Positions 1 through 5,346 of a DNA stretch of 8,892 nucleotides are shown here, one piece after another. The DNA comes from Firmicutes bacterium UBA2116. Lineage in GTDB: Bacteria; Bacillota; Clostridia; Tissierellales; Sedimentibacteraceae. The stretch covers positions 1-8,892 of the forward strand of contig DCYG01000028.1 in the NCBI GenBank assembly GCA_002331025.1. Reading direction: 5' to 3'. The notes under the pieces are model-generated. The model was not told the origin of the DNA and did no database searches. It was given only the letters and a program-made list of their open reading frames with translations. A program made the translations under genes and the position numbers. Positions within the stretch are counted from its first letter, which is position 1. Each line of letters begins with the position of its first letter.

Positions 1-21
1 TTCAGAGGGCAGGCTCTTATT
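1..21 (+). repeat. Right arm and tail of a riboswitch-type terminator, copy 1
   Basis: These 21 bases are identical to 4480-4500, the loop end, right stem arm (GAGGGCAGGCTC) and T-rich tail of the terminator after the c-di-GMP riboswitch. The left arm and any aptamer would lie just before the window. The simplest reading is that a second riboswitch-terminator sits there and that 1-4500 is bounded by direct copies of it. An SD-like AGGAGAA at 61-67 is followed at 76-81 by ATG directly abutting TGA, so no product follows this copy. Confidence 0.6.
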
Positions 22-80
22 ATGGGCTTTAGCCTGTTGAACATGGGTGAGTTTCTCTTTAGGAGAAATCAATCCATGTG

Positions 81-110
81 AAATAATAAACCACCCGCTT
101 TACGGGTGGT
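81..110 (-). terminator. Rho-independent terminator of the minus-strand gene fragment
   Basis: ACCACCCG at 90-97 pairs with CGGGTGGT at 103-110 around a five-base loop. Read on the minus strand the stem is followed by TTTATTATTT. It starts 10 bases past the stop of the minus-strand fragment at 120-275, so it is that gene's natural terminator. Confidence 0.75.
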
Positions 111-119
111 CTTGACTGC

Positions 120-275
120 CTACGGTTTTAAGAGTTCGAGTCCTTCTTCTCTGCCATATTTGTACATTGCGATTAATAGAAGCCCGATGTACCCTGAAAG
201 CCCAGTAATACTGGTTTTTTTGCGTTCAAGGAGATTTTTCAAAGCGTTTTTGAGGGCGAATTTGTCCTTGCCATC
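120..275 (-). pseudogene. C-terminal fragment of an unidentified minus-strand protein
   Basis: The minus strand is open for 51 codons ending in TAG at 120-122, with an in-frame TAA at 276-278 and no credible start codon. The protein has a lysine-rich stretch (ALKNLLERKK), a short hydrophobic segment (SGYIGLLLIAMYKYG) and an acidic end (REEGLELLKP), like the tail of a small protein with one amphipathic or membrane helix. It has a well-formed terminator but no N-terminus, so it is probably the 3' remnant of a gene cut by a recombination junction near 276. I do not recognise the family. Confidence 0.45.
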
Positions 276-564
276 TTACACATAACGAGCATTTATGCAC
301 CCGCCGAACGGAAAGCGTGAAAAGATGCACCCGCCCTGCTTTTGCTCGTTCAGCGGTAGTGGAAATTTTCACATATTCATCGTTTTACAGACTTTCTTTC
401 ACAATGTTGAATTAACCCAAAACTATCCTGTTTAATGGAAAAACTCCAACTTGTCCCAAAAGCCGAATATGCAATGTACATACACCATTGTCGTGTTAAT
501 TTCACGCGTTCGCTGAACGTGGTAGACGAAAAGGACAGATGCTATAAAAAAATTCAAAAGCCCC
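276..564. other. Junction region with no convincing gene
   Basis: The stretch contains an 11-base direct repeat, ATGCACCCGCC, at 295-305 and 325-335, bracketed by an 8-base inverted repeat (AACGAGCA 284-291, TGCTCGTT 343-350). A 46-codon plus-strand frame runs 435-575 but has no ribosome site, and its end overlaps the -35 box of the cad promoter, so I do not call it. The sequence lies between the decayed minus-strand gene and the cad promoter and looks like recombination debris. Confidence 0.4.
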
Positions 565-594
565 TTGACAAATGAGTGACTGTTCAACTATAAT
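565..594 (+). promoter_or_regulatory. Sigma-A-type promoter of the cad operon
   Basis: A perfect -35 TTGACA at 565-570 and a perfect -10 TATAAT at 589-594 are separated by 18 bases. The predicted start near 601 leaves a leader of about 45 bases before the cadC start. The whole spacer is occupied by one arm of the operator described next, so a bound repressor would block RNA polymerase. Confidence 0.88.
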
Positions 595-619
595 ATGAAT
601 ATGGTTGAACAGTCACTCA
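573..619 (+). promoter_or_regulatory. Perfect 16-bp inverted repeat operator, probable CadC/ArsR sites
   Basis: TGAGTGACTGTTCAAC at 573-588 is the exact reverse complement of GTTGAACAGTCACTCA at 604-619, with 15 bases between them. The left arm fills the -35/-10 spacer and the right arm covers the start of the transcript. Each arm is itself an imperfect dyad (TGAGTGA against TGTTCA), so each may bind one repressor dimer. The size and position fit ArsR/SmtB family autoregulation. A related 16-base site occurs before the ATPase gene at 1352-1367. Confidence 0.82.
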
Positions 620-644
620 ATCAAATGCAAAGGAGGTGCTTTCT

Positions 645-1001
645 ATGCCCGTTAAAGGAGACGTGTGCGATTGCGATGTTATCCACGAAGAAATCGTTGC
701 GAATGTGAAGTCACAAATGCTTTCAGATACAACTATGATTGCCGCTTCTGATTTTCTAAAAGCAATCGGAGACCCTACAAGAGTTAAGATGCTTTGGGCT
801 TTGGGTGTCAGCGAAATGTGCGTGTGTGATTTGGCATATTTGCTAAAGATGACAAAATCCGCAATCTCACATCAATTGCGAACTTTGAAAGCGGCCAACT
901 TGGTAAAGTTCCGAAAAGACGGCAAAGTGGTCTACTATTCTCTTGTAGATGATCACGTAAACATTATTCTAAAACAAAGTTTGAGCCATATCACAGAATA
1001 A
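645..1001 (+). CDS. cadC: CadC-like ArsR/SmtB family metal-sensing repressor
   Basis: A 118-residue cytoplasmic winged-helix repressor that would release the cad operator when it binds Cd, Pb or Zn. What shows it: Cys8 and Cys10 in the N-terminal arm and the CVC pair Cys59/Cys61 in the MCVCDL motif, which together make the thiolate site typical of CadC. A recognition helix follows (TKSAISHQLRTLKAANLV, about 70-87), then a beta wing with GKVVYYSL. The C-terminal helix carries Asp102, His104, His115 and Glu118, the spacing of the SmtB alpha-5 zinc site, so both classical sites seem present. The start is ATG 645, eight bases after AGGAGG at 631-636; an upstream GTG at 636 overlaps that ribosome site and is rejected. 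First gene of the operon, and it should repress its own promoter. Family assignment is firm; metal specificity is inferred from motifs and neighbours. Confidence 0.93.
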   Translation: MPVKGDVCDCDVIHEEIVANVKSQMLSDTTMIAASDFLKAIGDPTRVKMLWALGVSEMCVCDLAYLLKMTKSAISHQLRTLKAANLVKFRKDGKVVYYSLVDDHVNIILKQSLSHITE

Positions 1002-1023
1002 TAATTTTAAGGAGGAAATCACT

Positions 1024-1248
1024 ATGAAAAAGCAATTTAGACTCGAAGGACTTGACTGCGCCAACTGCGCCGCGAAAATGGAAAAGGACATCGGCGCGCT
1101 TTCCGGTGTGACAACCGCAAGTGTCAACCATATGACAACGAAACTTGTCTTTGAAACCGCCGAGGGAGCAGACATTGATTATATCGTTGCCGAAGCTGAA
1201 AAAATCGTTCACAAGTACGAACCGGAAGTCGTAATGAAACGGGCGTGA
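1024..1248 (+). CDS. Stand-alone heavy-metal-associated (HMA) domain protein
   Basis: A 74-residue protein that is essentially one HMA ferredoxin-like domain. The metal-binding loop GLDCANCA places Cys12 and Cys15 near the N-terminus, as in the MxCxxC domains of CadA, ZntA and CopZ. The strand GVTTASVNHMTTKLVFE follows, then a C-terminal helix. Most CadA ATPases carry this domain fused at the N-terminus; the ATPase downstream begins directly with a membrane segment, so the domain appears to have been split off. It probably delivers Cd/Zn/Pb to the pump or buffers metal in the cytosol. The start follows AAGGAGG at 1009-1015. It sits 22 bases after cadC and should share its transcript. A general copper chaperone is less likely because the operon lacks copper genes. 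Confidence 0.9.
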   Translation: MKKQFRLEGLDCANCAAKMEKDIGALSGVTTASVNHMTTKLVFETAEGADIDYIVAEAEKIVHKYEPEVVMKRA

Positions 1249-1269
1249 TGTGCCATCGCGAACGGCGAG

Positions 1270-1309
1270 ATTGTATAGGGCGATACTCTCGATTAACGCC
1301 CTATACAAT
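1270..1309 (+). other. 13-bp hairpin between the HMA gene and the ATPase gene
   Basis: ATTGTATAGGGCG at 1270-1282 pairs perfectly with CGCCCTATACAAT at 1297-1309 around a 14-base loop. No T-run follows, so it is not a normal intrinsic terminator. It may stabilise or process the upstream cadC-HMA message, set different expression of the two halves of the operon, or be a relic of a fusion or split between the HMA and ATPase reading frames. Confidence 0.6.
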
Positions 1310-1351
1310 TGCTTAATGCCGCTGACTAAAGAATTTTTTTACACTAACAGT

Positions 1352-1367
1352 TGAGTGAGCTCTCAAC
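1352..1367 (+). promoter_or_regulatory. Second CadC-like operator site upstream of the ATPase gene
   Basis: TGAGTGAGCTCTCAAC matches the left arm of the main operator (TGAGTGACTGTTCAAC) at 12 of 16 positions with the same length, and with the preceding base pair it forms GTTGAG...CTCAAC dyad arms. Poor -35-like (CTAACA, 1344-1349) and -10-like (CAATAT, 1368-1373) boxes flank it at 18-base spacing, mimicking the main promoter. A start there would fall within or next to the ribosome site, so it may be a remnant or a roadblock site instead of a working promoter. Confidence 0.55.
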
Positions 1368-1389
1368 CAATATAGAGGAGGGATTTAAA

Positions 1390-3231
1390 GTGAATAAGCG
1401 TCTAACCAAAATCATCATAGCGGCTGTCATTTTCGTGGCAGGTCTGCTTGCTCCGAAAGACCCGGAGTGGCTTTCGATAATTCTGTTTCTTGCCGCTTAC
1501 GTTGTCGTCGGCTACGAAATTATTTTTAAGGCGGTCAAGAATATTACGCACGGAGAAGTCTTTGACGAAAACTTCTTAATGACTATCGCCACAGTCGGCG
1601 CGCTCATCGCGGGGGAGTACCCGGAGGGCGTTGCAGTTATGCTGTTTTATCAAGTCGGCGAGTTATTCCAAAGTTACGCCGTTTCTAAATCGAGGAAGTC
1701 TATCGCCGGACTTATGGATATTCGCCCCGATTACGCTAATGTAAAACGCGGTGACGGCAGCTTAGAAAGGGTTGATCCCTATGATGTGAATATTGGCGAT
1801 ATTATCGTCGTACAGCCGGGTGAGAAAATACCGCTTGACGGCATAATCATTGAGGGCAACTCAATGGTAGACACCAAAGCCTTGACGGGCGAATCCGTTC
1901 CCCGCGAAGTTTCCGTAGGCGGCGAAGCGTTAAGCGGTTGTATCAATGTCAGCGGCGTTCTAACCATTGAAGTGCAAAAGGAATTTGGCGAATCAACCGT
2001 TTCAAAAATTCTTGACCTTGTTGAAAACGCAAGCAGTAAAAAATCCAATTCCGAAAACTTCATTACGAAGTTTGCTCGGATTTATACTCCTGTTGTCGTG
2101 GGAGCCGCAGTTTTACTTGCCGTTATTCCCTCGCTCATTACAGGTGAATGGAGCGTGTGGACGCTTCGCGCCTTGACTTTCCTTGTGGTGTCCTGCCCTT
2201 GCGCGCTCGTTGTGTCTATCCCGCTTAGTTTCTTCGGTGGTATTGGCGGGGCTTCAAGAAGCGGTATTTTGGTAAAGGGGAGCAACTATCTTGAGGCTTT
2301 GGCAAAGACTGAAACGGTTGTGTTCGATAAGACAGGAACTCTCACCAAAGGCGTGTTTAAGGTACAGGAAATCCACCCTGTTGAAGTGTCGGCAGACGAA
2401 CTATTAGAGTTGACCGCATACGCTGAAAGCTATTCCAATCACCCGATTTCGCTCTCCCTAAAAACCGCATACGGCAAGGAGATTGACAAGAGCAAAGTGA
2501 CCGACACGGAGGACATTGCGGGTCACGGTATCAGCGTAACGGTGTTTGGCAAAAAGGTCTTTGCAGGGAACACAAGGCTGATGAAAAAAATCGGCGTAGA
2601 TTACTGTAAAGATGAAATAATCGGCACGGTTGTCCACGTTGCCATTGACAGCAAATACGCCGGATATATCGTTATTGCAGACGAAGTAAAAGAGGATTCC
2701 GCAGAAGCAATCCGCCGCCTTAAAGCTATGGGAATTAAGCAAACGGTCATACTCACTGGCGACAGTAACTCGGTCGGTCAAAAGGTCGGACGCGAACTCG
2801 GTGTAGACAAGATTTACACGGAACTTTTGCCCGGTGATAAGGTGGCCAAATTGGAAGAACTGCTTGCCGCCAAATCCGCGAAAGGCAAACTCGCTTTTGT
2901 CGGCGACGGCATCAATGATGCGCCTGTTCTCGCTCGTTCGGATATAGGGATAGCTATGGGCGGTTTAGGCTCGGACGCGGCGATTGAAGCCGCCGATATT
3001 GTGATTATGACCGATGAACCGTCAAAGATTGCGTCGGCTATCAGAATATCAAAAAAGACGCTCGGCATTGCCACGCAAAACACTTGGCTTGCACTCGGTA
3101 TAAAGGCAGTTGTTCTCGTCCTCAGCGCGCTAGGTATTACTGATATGTGGATGGCGGTTTTCGCAGACGTTGGCGTGACTGTTCTCGCGGTACTGAACTC
3201 TTTCCGCGCGCTTAATACGAAAAAGCTGTGA
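1390..3231 (+). CDS. cadA: P1B-2 type Cd/Zn/Pb-exporting ATPase lacking an N-terminal HMA domain
   Basis: A 613-residue membrane pump that uses ATP to move soft divalent metals out of the cytosol. In order: two short membrane helices at about 7-46, a third and fourth near 63-98, the actuator domain with TGES at 166-169, helices near 235-290 with the metal motif Cys269-Pro-Cys271, the phosphorylated Asp313 in DKTGT, the nucleotide-binding His351-Pro pair, and GDGINDAP at 505-512. The last helices carry Lys572 and Asp593, 21 residues apart, the signature of the P1B-2 Zn/Cd/Pb group. Family members are usually over 700 residues with an HMA domain; here that domain is the separate upstream protein. 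The GTG start at 1390 follows GAGGAGGGA at 1375-1383 by six bases. An in-frame TTG at 1351 overlaps the operator and has no ribosome site. Preferred ion among Cd, Zn and Pb cannot be read from the sequence. Confidence 0.95.
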   Translation: MNKRLTKIIIAAVIFVAGLLAPKDPEWLSIILFLAAYVVVGYEIIFKAVKNITHGEVFDENFLMTIATVGALIAGEYPEGVAVMLFYQVGELFQSYAVSKSRKSIAGLMDIRPDYANVKRGDGSLERVDPYDVNIGDIIVVQPGEKIPLDGIIIEGNSMVDTKALTGESVPREVSVGGEALSGCINVSGVLTIEVQKEFGESTVSKILDLVENASSKKSNSENFITKFARIYTPVVVGAAVLLAVIPSLITGEWSVWTLRALTFLVVSCPCALVVSIPLSFFGGIGGASRSGILVKGSNYLEALAKTETVVFDKTGTLTKGVFKVQEIHPVEVSADELLELTAYAESYSNHPISLSLKTAYGKEIDKSKVTDTEDIAGHGISVTVFGKKVFAGNTRLMKKIGVDYCKDEIIGTVVHVAIDSKYAGYIVIADEVKEDSAEAIRRLKAMGIKQTVILTGDSNSVGQKVGRELGVDKIYTELLPGDKVAKLEELLAAKSAKGKLAFVGDGINDAPVLARSDIGIAMGGLGSDAAIEAADIVIMTDEPSKIASAIRISKKTLGIATQNTWLALGIKAVVLVLSALGITDMWMAVFADVGVTVLAVLNSFRALNTKKL

Positions 3232-3247
3232 ACGGAGGGGGTATATA

Positions 3248-3988
3248 ATGCAAGCTGTTTTATTCAGTTTGCTTGCCACCATTTTGGGAACATTGCTCGG
3301 AAGTCTGATAGCGGTTTGGGCAGGAAACCGTTCTCCGAAAATCATCAATTATCTACTGTCACTTGCCGCAGGGTTTATGTTGAGCCTTGTGTTTTTCGAC
3401 CTTGTTCCCGAAGTGTTGGAGATTGCAAGCGTTCCTCTAACAATTTTGGGAATTGGAATCGGGATTGCCGTAATTCTGATATTCGACACGGTTTCCGATA
3501 AAATGGCGGACGGCAAAGACGGAGAAATCCCACAGGCGAAAGTGAAAATCGAGATTTTGCGCTCCGGCTATATTATGCTTGTAGCTGTTGGTATTCATAA
3601 TTTACCCGCCGGACTTGCAATCGGCGCGGGAGCGGAACACCATATCGGGTTTGCGGCGACAATGGCTCTTACCCTTGCTCTGCATAATATCCCTGAGGGT
3701 GTGGCTACTGCCGCTCTGTTATTGGCGGGTGGAGCAAAAAAGCGTAACGCGGTTTTGCTGTCAACACTAACAGGAGTGCCGACCATTCTTGGCGCGACAA
3801 TTGGTTACTTTGTCGGGAATATGTCAGACGTTGCAATGGCATTGACTACTTCGGCTGTGGCGGGAATTATCCTGTATATGATTTTTGAAGAAATACTTCC
3901 GAAGGGTGCCGCAATTCTTAAGACACGATTAACAACGGTCTTTACATTGCTTGGAATAATTATCGGGATTGTGGCGATAAGTGGTTGA
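3248..3988 (+). CDS. ZIP family divalent metal permease
   Basis: A 246-residue integral membrane protein with about eight hydrophobic helices and a short charged loop (residues 84-101) between helices 3 and 4, the usual ZIP plan. The signature helices are visible: helix 4 with His117-Asn118 in HNLPAG, helix 5 with His146-Asn147 and Glu150 in HNIPEG, and Glu214-Glu215 in helix 6. The helix-4 glutamate normal in HNxPEG is alanine at 121, which should weaken the binuclear metal site. ZIP proteins usually carry Zn, Fe or Mn into the cytosol, so a place in an efflux operon is odd. It could refill zinc lost through the pump, or move metal in another direction. It lies 16 bases after cadA with a GGAGGGGG ribosome site and must be co-transcribed. 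Substrate and direction are unknown. Confidence 0.9.
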   Translation: MQAVLFSLLATILGTLLGSLIAVWAGNRSPKIINYLLSLAAGFMLSLVFFDLVPEVLEIASVPLTILGIGIGIAVILIFDTVSDKMADGKDGEIPQAKVKIEILRSGYIMLVAVGIHNLPAGLAIGAGAEHHIGFAATMALTLALHNIPEGVATAALLLAGGAKKRNAVLLSTLTGVPTILGATIGYFVGNMSDVAMALTTSAVAGIILYMIFEEILPKGAAILKTRLTTVFTLLGIIIGIVAISG

Positions 3989-4365
3989 TACGCATAGATA
4001 ATCGTTCAGACAAATTGGCTTTAAGGGGGCGCAATACTTGGTTTTGCAAAGTTGATTCGCTTATCAACGAATTAGAGGAGAAAGCGCCGAAGATATTGCA
4101 AATACAGTTATCAAGCGTGGATTACTTTCCCGTCTTGACCATGCCGCCTATCTTGGCAGGGAGCCTGCTAAAGCGGAAATGGTCTTAAATCAAGGTGGAT
4201 AAACATACTAAAGGCAATTTCGTCATTATTGGATGGCGAGCAAATGACTGATGTTCTTTCTAATAATATCAAATGAAGTAGACGAAAACGGCGCAAGAAG
4301 GAGAAGTTAGCCGTAGCCGCATCAATCTATAAGTAAGGATCGTGAGTATTAATAAAAATAGAATA
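3989..4365. other. Decayed, gene-free stretch downstream of the metal operon
   Basis: No complete gene with a ribosome site is present. A frame beginning at TTG 3985 overlaps the ZIP stop and has no start signal, so it is left out. One frame at 4056-4202 keeps protein-like sequence and is listed separately. I see no clear intrinsic terminator for the cad operon before the one at 4466, so its transcript may run into the riboswitch region. Near 4331-4364 the sequence becomes AT-rich just before the aptamer and includes TAGAAT at 4359-4364, a possible -10 box without a clear -35. Confidence 0.5.
4056..4202 (+). pseudogene. C-terminal gene remnant with an LDHAAYLGREPAKAE motif
   Basis: A 48-codon frame opens right after a TGA at 4053-4055 and ends at TAA 4200-4202, without a start codon. 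It reads like a conserved protein tail: AYQRIRGESAEDIANTVIKR followed by a segment ending LDHAAYLGREPAKAE. I loosely associate that motif with DUF4346/MtrA-like pterin-domain proteins; this is memory of a motif, not a search result. The upstream frame is broken by the stop and probably a frameshift (AQYLVLQS precedes the stop in frame). It would be a truncated gene left when the cargo was assembled. The protein identity is weakly held. Confidence 0.3.
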
Positions 4366-4458
4366 TCAAAGCCAAGGGCAAACCCACTAAAAGGTGGGGA
4401 CGCAAAGCTATAGGGTCTAAGGTGTATTACTGCACTACGATAGCCTGGTTGCCAAAAG
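4366..4458 (+). promoter_or_regulatory. Cyclic di-GMP-I (GEMM) riboswitch aptamer
   Basis: The core elements of the GEMM-I family occur in order: AGGGCAAACC at 4375-4384, a P2 hairpin CCCACT/GGTGGG with an AAAA loop, the invariant GGACGCAAAGC at 4398-4408, the second helix GCTAT/ATAGC (4407-4411 with 4440-4444), and the 3' end TAGCCTGGTTGCC, a form common in Clostridia. The RNA would bind the second messenger c-di-GMP and control the terminator starting at 4466. The nearest possible outputs are the ten-codon ORF at 4579 and, past another terminator, the sigma-like gene at 4870. Whether ligand turns expression on or off cannot be decided without modelling the competing folds. Confidence 0.92.
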
Positions 4459-4465
4459 CTATGCG

Positions 4466-4503
4466 GAGCCTGCCCTCGTTTCAGAGGGCAGGCTCTTATT
4501 TAT
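4466..4503 (+). terminator. Riboswitch expression-platform terminator
   Basis: GAGCCTGCCCTC at 4466-4477 pairs perfectly with GAGGGCAGGCTC at 4484-4495 around a six-base loop, followed by TTATTTAT. It starts eight bases after the aptamer, the usual position for a switch that acts by transcription termination. Its right half is duplicated exactly at 1-21. Confidence 0.92.
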
Positions 4504-4578
4504 GTCTGTCGGTTTTTGACGGATAAACAGGATATCGGGATACCGGCTTTCGCCATGCTTCGGCGAGAGGAGTATCCT

Positions 4579-4611
4579 ATGAGATTTTATACTTATAAGA
4601 GGTGGAAATAG
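4579..4611 (+). other. Ten-codon ORF (MRFYTYKRWK) with a good ribosome site, downstream of the riboswitch
   Basis: ATG at 4579 is preceded by GAGAGGAG at 4564-4571 at proper spacing and is the first translatable start after the riboswitch terminator. The peptide is short, basic and aromatic. Its opening recalls SpoVM-type peptides (MKFYTIK...), but it stops after ten residues, so it could be the truncated start of such a gene, a leader peptide, or chance. The stop lies in a hairpin made by AGGTGG at 4600-4605 and CCACCT at 4640-4645. Confidence 0.3.
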
Positions 4612-4669
4612 AGCAGACAAAGCTCGTACATATTATTTACCACCTAAACAATTTTATATTATAATTTTG

Positions 4670-4711
4670 AAAAAGTCAGCATTTCGCCATGGGCGCAGTG
4701 CTGACTTTTTT
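4670..4711 (+). terminator. Strong, possibly bidirectional terminator
   Basis: AAAAAGTCAGCA at 4670-4681 pairs with TGCTGACTTTTT at 4699-4710; a nested CGCC/GGCG stem fills much of the loop. T-runs occur at the 3' side on both strands. It separates the riboswitch and mini-ORF from the sigma-like gene, so the riboswitch probably does not control that gene by simple read-through. Confidence 0.85.
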
Positions 4712-4730
4712 CTTTCGACAAGAAAACCTA

Positions 4731-4772
4731 CACACCGACTTAATTTTACAATATTAGGTAAAATATGGTGTG
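4731..4772 (+). promoter_or_regulatory. Two-part inverted repeat upstream of the sigma-like gene
   Basis: CACACC at 4731-4736 pairs with GGTGTG at 4767-4772, and inside them ATTTTAC at 4743-4749 pairs with GTAAAAT at 4758-4764. There is no T-run after it. It could be a DNA operator dyad or an RNA hairpin in the leader of the gene at 4870. I could not identify a convincing promoter with correctly spaced boxes in this area. Confidence 0.4.
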
Positions 4773-4810
4773 CTTCTAATGCAAACAGGTTAATTCCACG
4801 CTGCCGTTCC

Positions 4811-4860
4811 CCTCCGTTTCTGACATTTTGATTCACCATCAAAATTTCAGAAAATGGAGG
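4811..4860 (+). promoter_or_regulatory. Leader hairpin that sequesters the ribosome site of the sigma-like gene
   Basis: TTTCTGACATTTTGAT at 4817-4832 pairs with ATCAAAATTTCAGAAA at 4838-4853 with a single mismatch around a five-base loop. Beyond a small asymmetric bulge the stem continues with CCTCC at 4811-4815 pairing to GGAGG at 4856-4860, which is the Shine-Dalgarno sequence of the gene starting at 4870. In the folded state initiation should be blocked, so the gene looks translationally gated by an RNA switch, a protein, or coupling to an upstream ribosome. The pairing is directly visible; the regulatory role is inference. Confidence 0.7.
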
Positions 4861-4869
4861 ACAAGCCAT

Positions 4870-5289
4870 ATGGCAGAAAAGAAAGAGTATCGAATCAAGG
4901 TGCAGGGACAGCTTGTTCCCGTCACCGAAGAAGTCTATGTTACCTATCACCGCATGAAGCGCCGGGAAACCTATCTGGAGGAAAGAGATACCGCAAACGG
5001 CGTTTTTCATTACAGTGCCATGGATACGGGCGAAACCACAGGCGAGGATGGGATTCCAGACCTTACTTCTCCACGCGTAGAGGATTTGGTTGTGGACAAG
5101 CTCATAGCGGAAAAGCTCCAACAATGCCTTGCCCAACTTTCCAAGGAAGAACAGGAACTGATTTACGCCCTGTTTTTCAGGGGAATCAGTGAGCGCCAGT
5201 GGAGCTCAGAAACGGGTCTTCACTATATGACCATCCATGATCGTAAGATCAAAATTCTTGGCAAACTAAAAAAAATGATAGAAAAGTAA
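4870..5289 (+). CDS. Sigma-70 family RNA polymerase sigma-like factor of the mobile element
   Basis: A 139-residue cytoplasmic protein. The C-terminal half, about 85-135, is a sigma region 4 helix-turn-helix that would recognise -35 elements: LSKEEQELIYALFFRGISER, then a turn and recognition helix ending in KIKILGKLKKMIE. The N-terminal part (VPVTEEVYVTYHRMKRRETY) matches the small sigma-like proteins carried by Tn916/Tn1549-type elements, which lack a full region 2 and act as element regulators. The ATG at 4870 follows ATGGAGG ending at 4860 by nine bases; an earlier in-frame TTG at 4828 lies in the hairpin and is rejected. A terminator follows, so it is a single-gene unit between the cargo and the toxin-xis-int genes. 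Its target promoters are unknown. Confidence 0.85.
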   Translation: MAEKKEYRIKVQGQLVPVTEEVYVTYHRMKRRETYLEERDTANGVFHYSAMDTGETTGEDGIPDLTSPRVEDLVVDKLIAEKLQQCLAQLSKEEQELIYALFFRGISERQWSSETGLHYMTIHDRKIKILGKLKKMIEK

Positions 5290-5303
5290 AATTTTTTCCG
5301 TGC

Positions 5304-5345
5304 AACCCCCTCACGAAATCGGCTTAGTAGTGAGGGGGTTTTTAT
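5304..5345 (+). terminator. Rho-independent terminator of the sigma-like gene
   Basis: AACCCCCTCAC at 5304-5314 pairs perfectly with GTGAGGGGGTT at 5330-5340, followed by TTTTATT. It begins 15 bases after the stop codon. Confidence 0.93.
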
Positions 5346-5346
5346 T

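Noticed and set aside
435..575. 46-codon plus-strand frame (begins MEKLQLVPKAEY)
   Set aside because: No ribosome site, no recognised family, and its end overlaps the -35 box of the cad promoter. It may be a gene scrap, but I cannot support it as a gene.
3985..4188. 67-codon frame starting at TTG 3985
   Set aside because: It overlaps the ZIP stop codon, lacks a ribosome site, and the more protein-like signal in this stretch is in another frame (4056-4202).
4636..4665. TTTACC and TATAAT 18 bases apart
   Set aside because: The transcript would start within the terminator hairpin at 4670-4711, so a useful promoter is unlikely.
4654..5136. 160-codon minus-strand frame
   Set aside because: It is antisense to the sigma-like gene and runs through the terminator and RBS hairpin; no family features.
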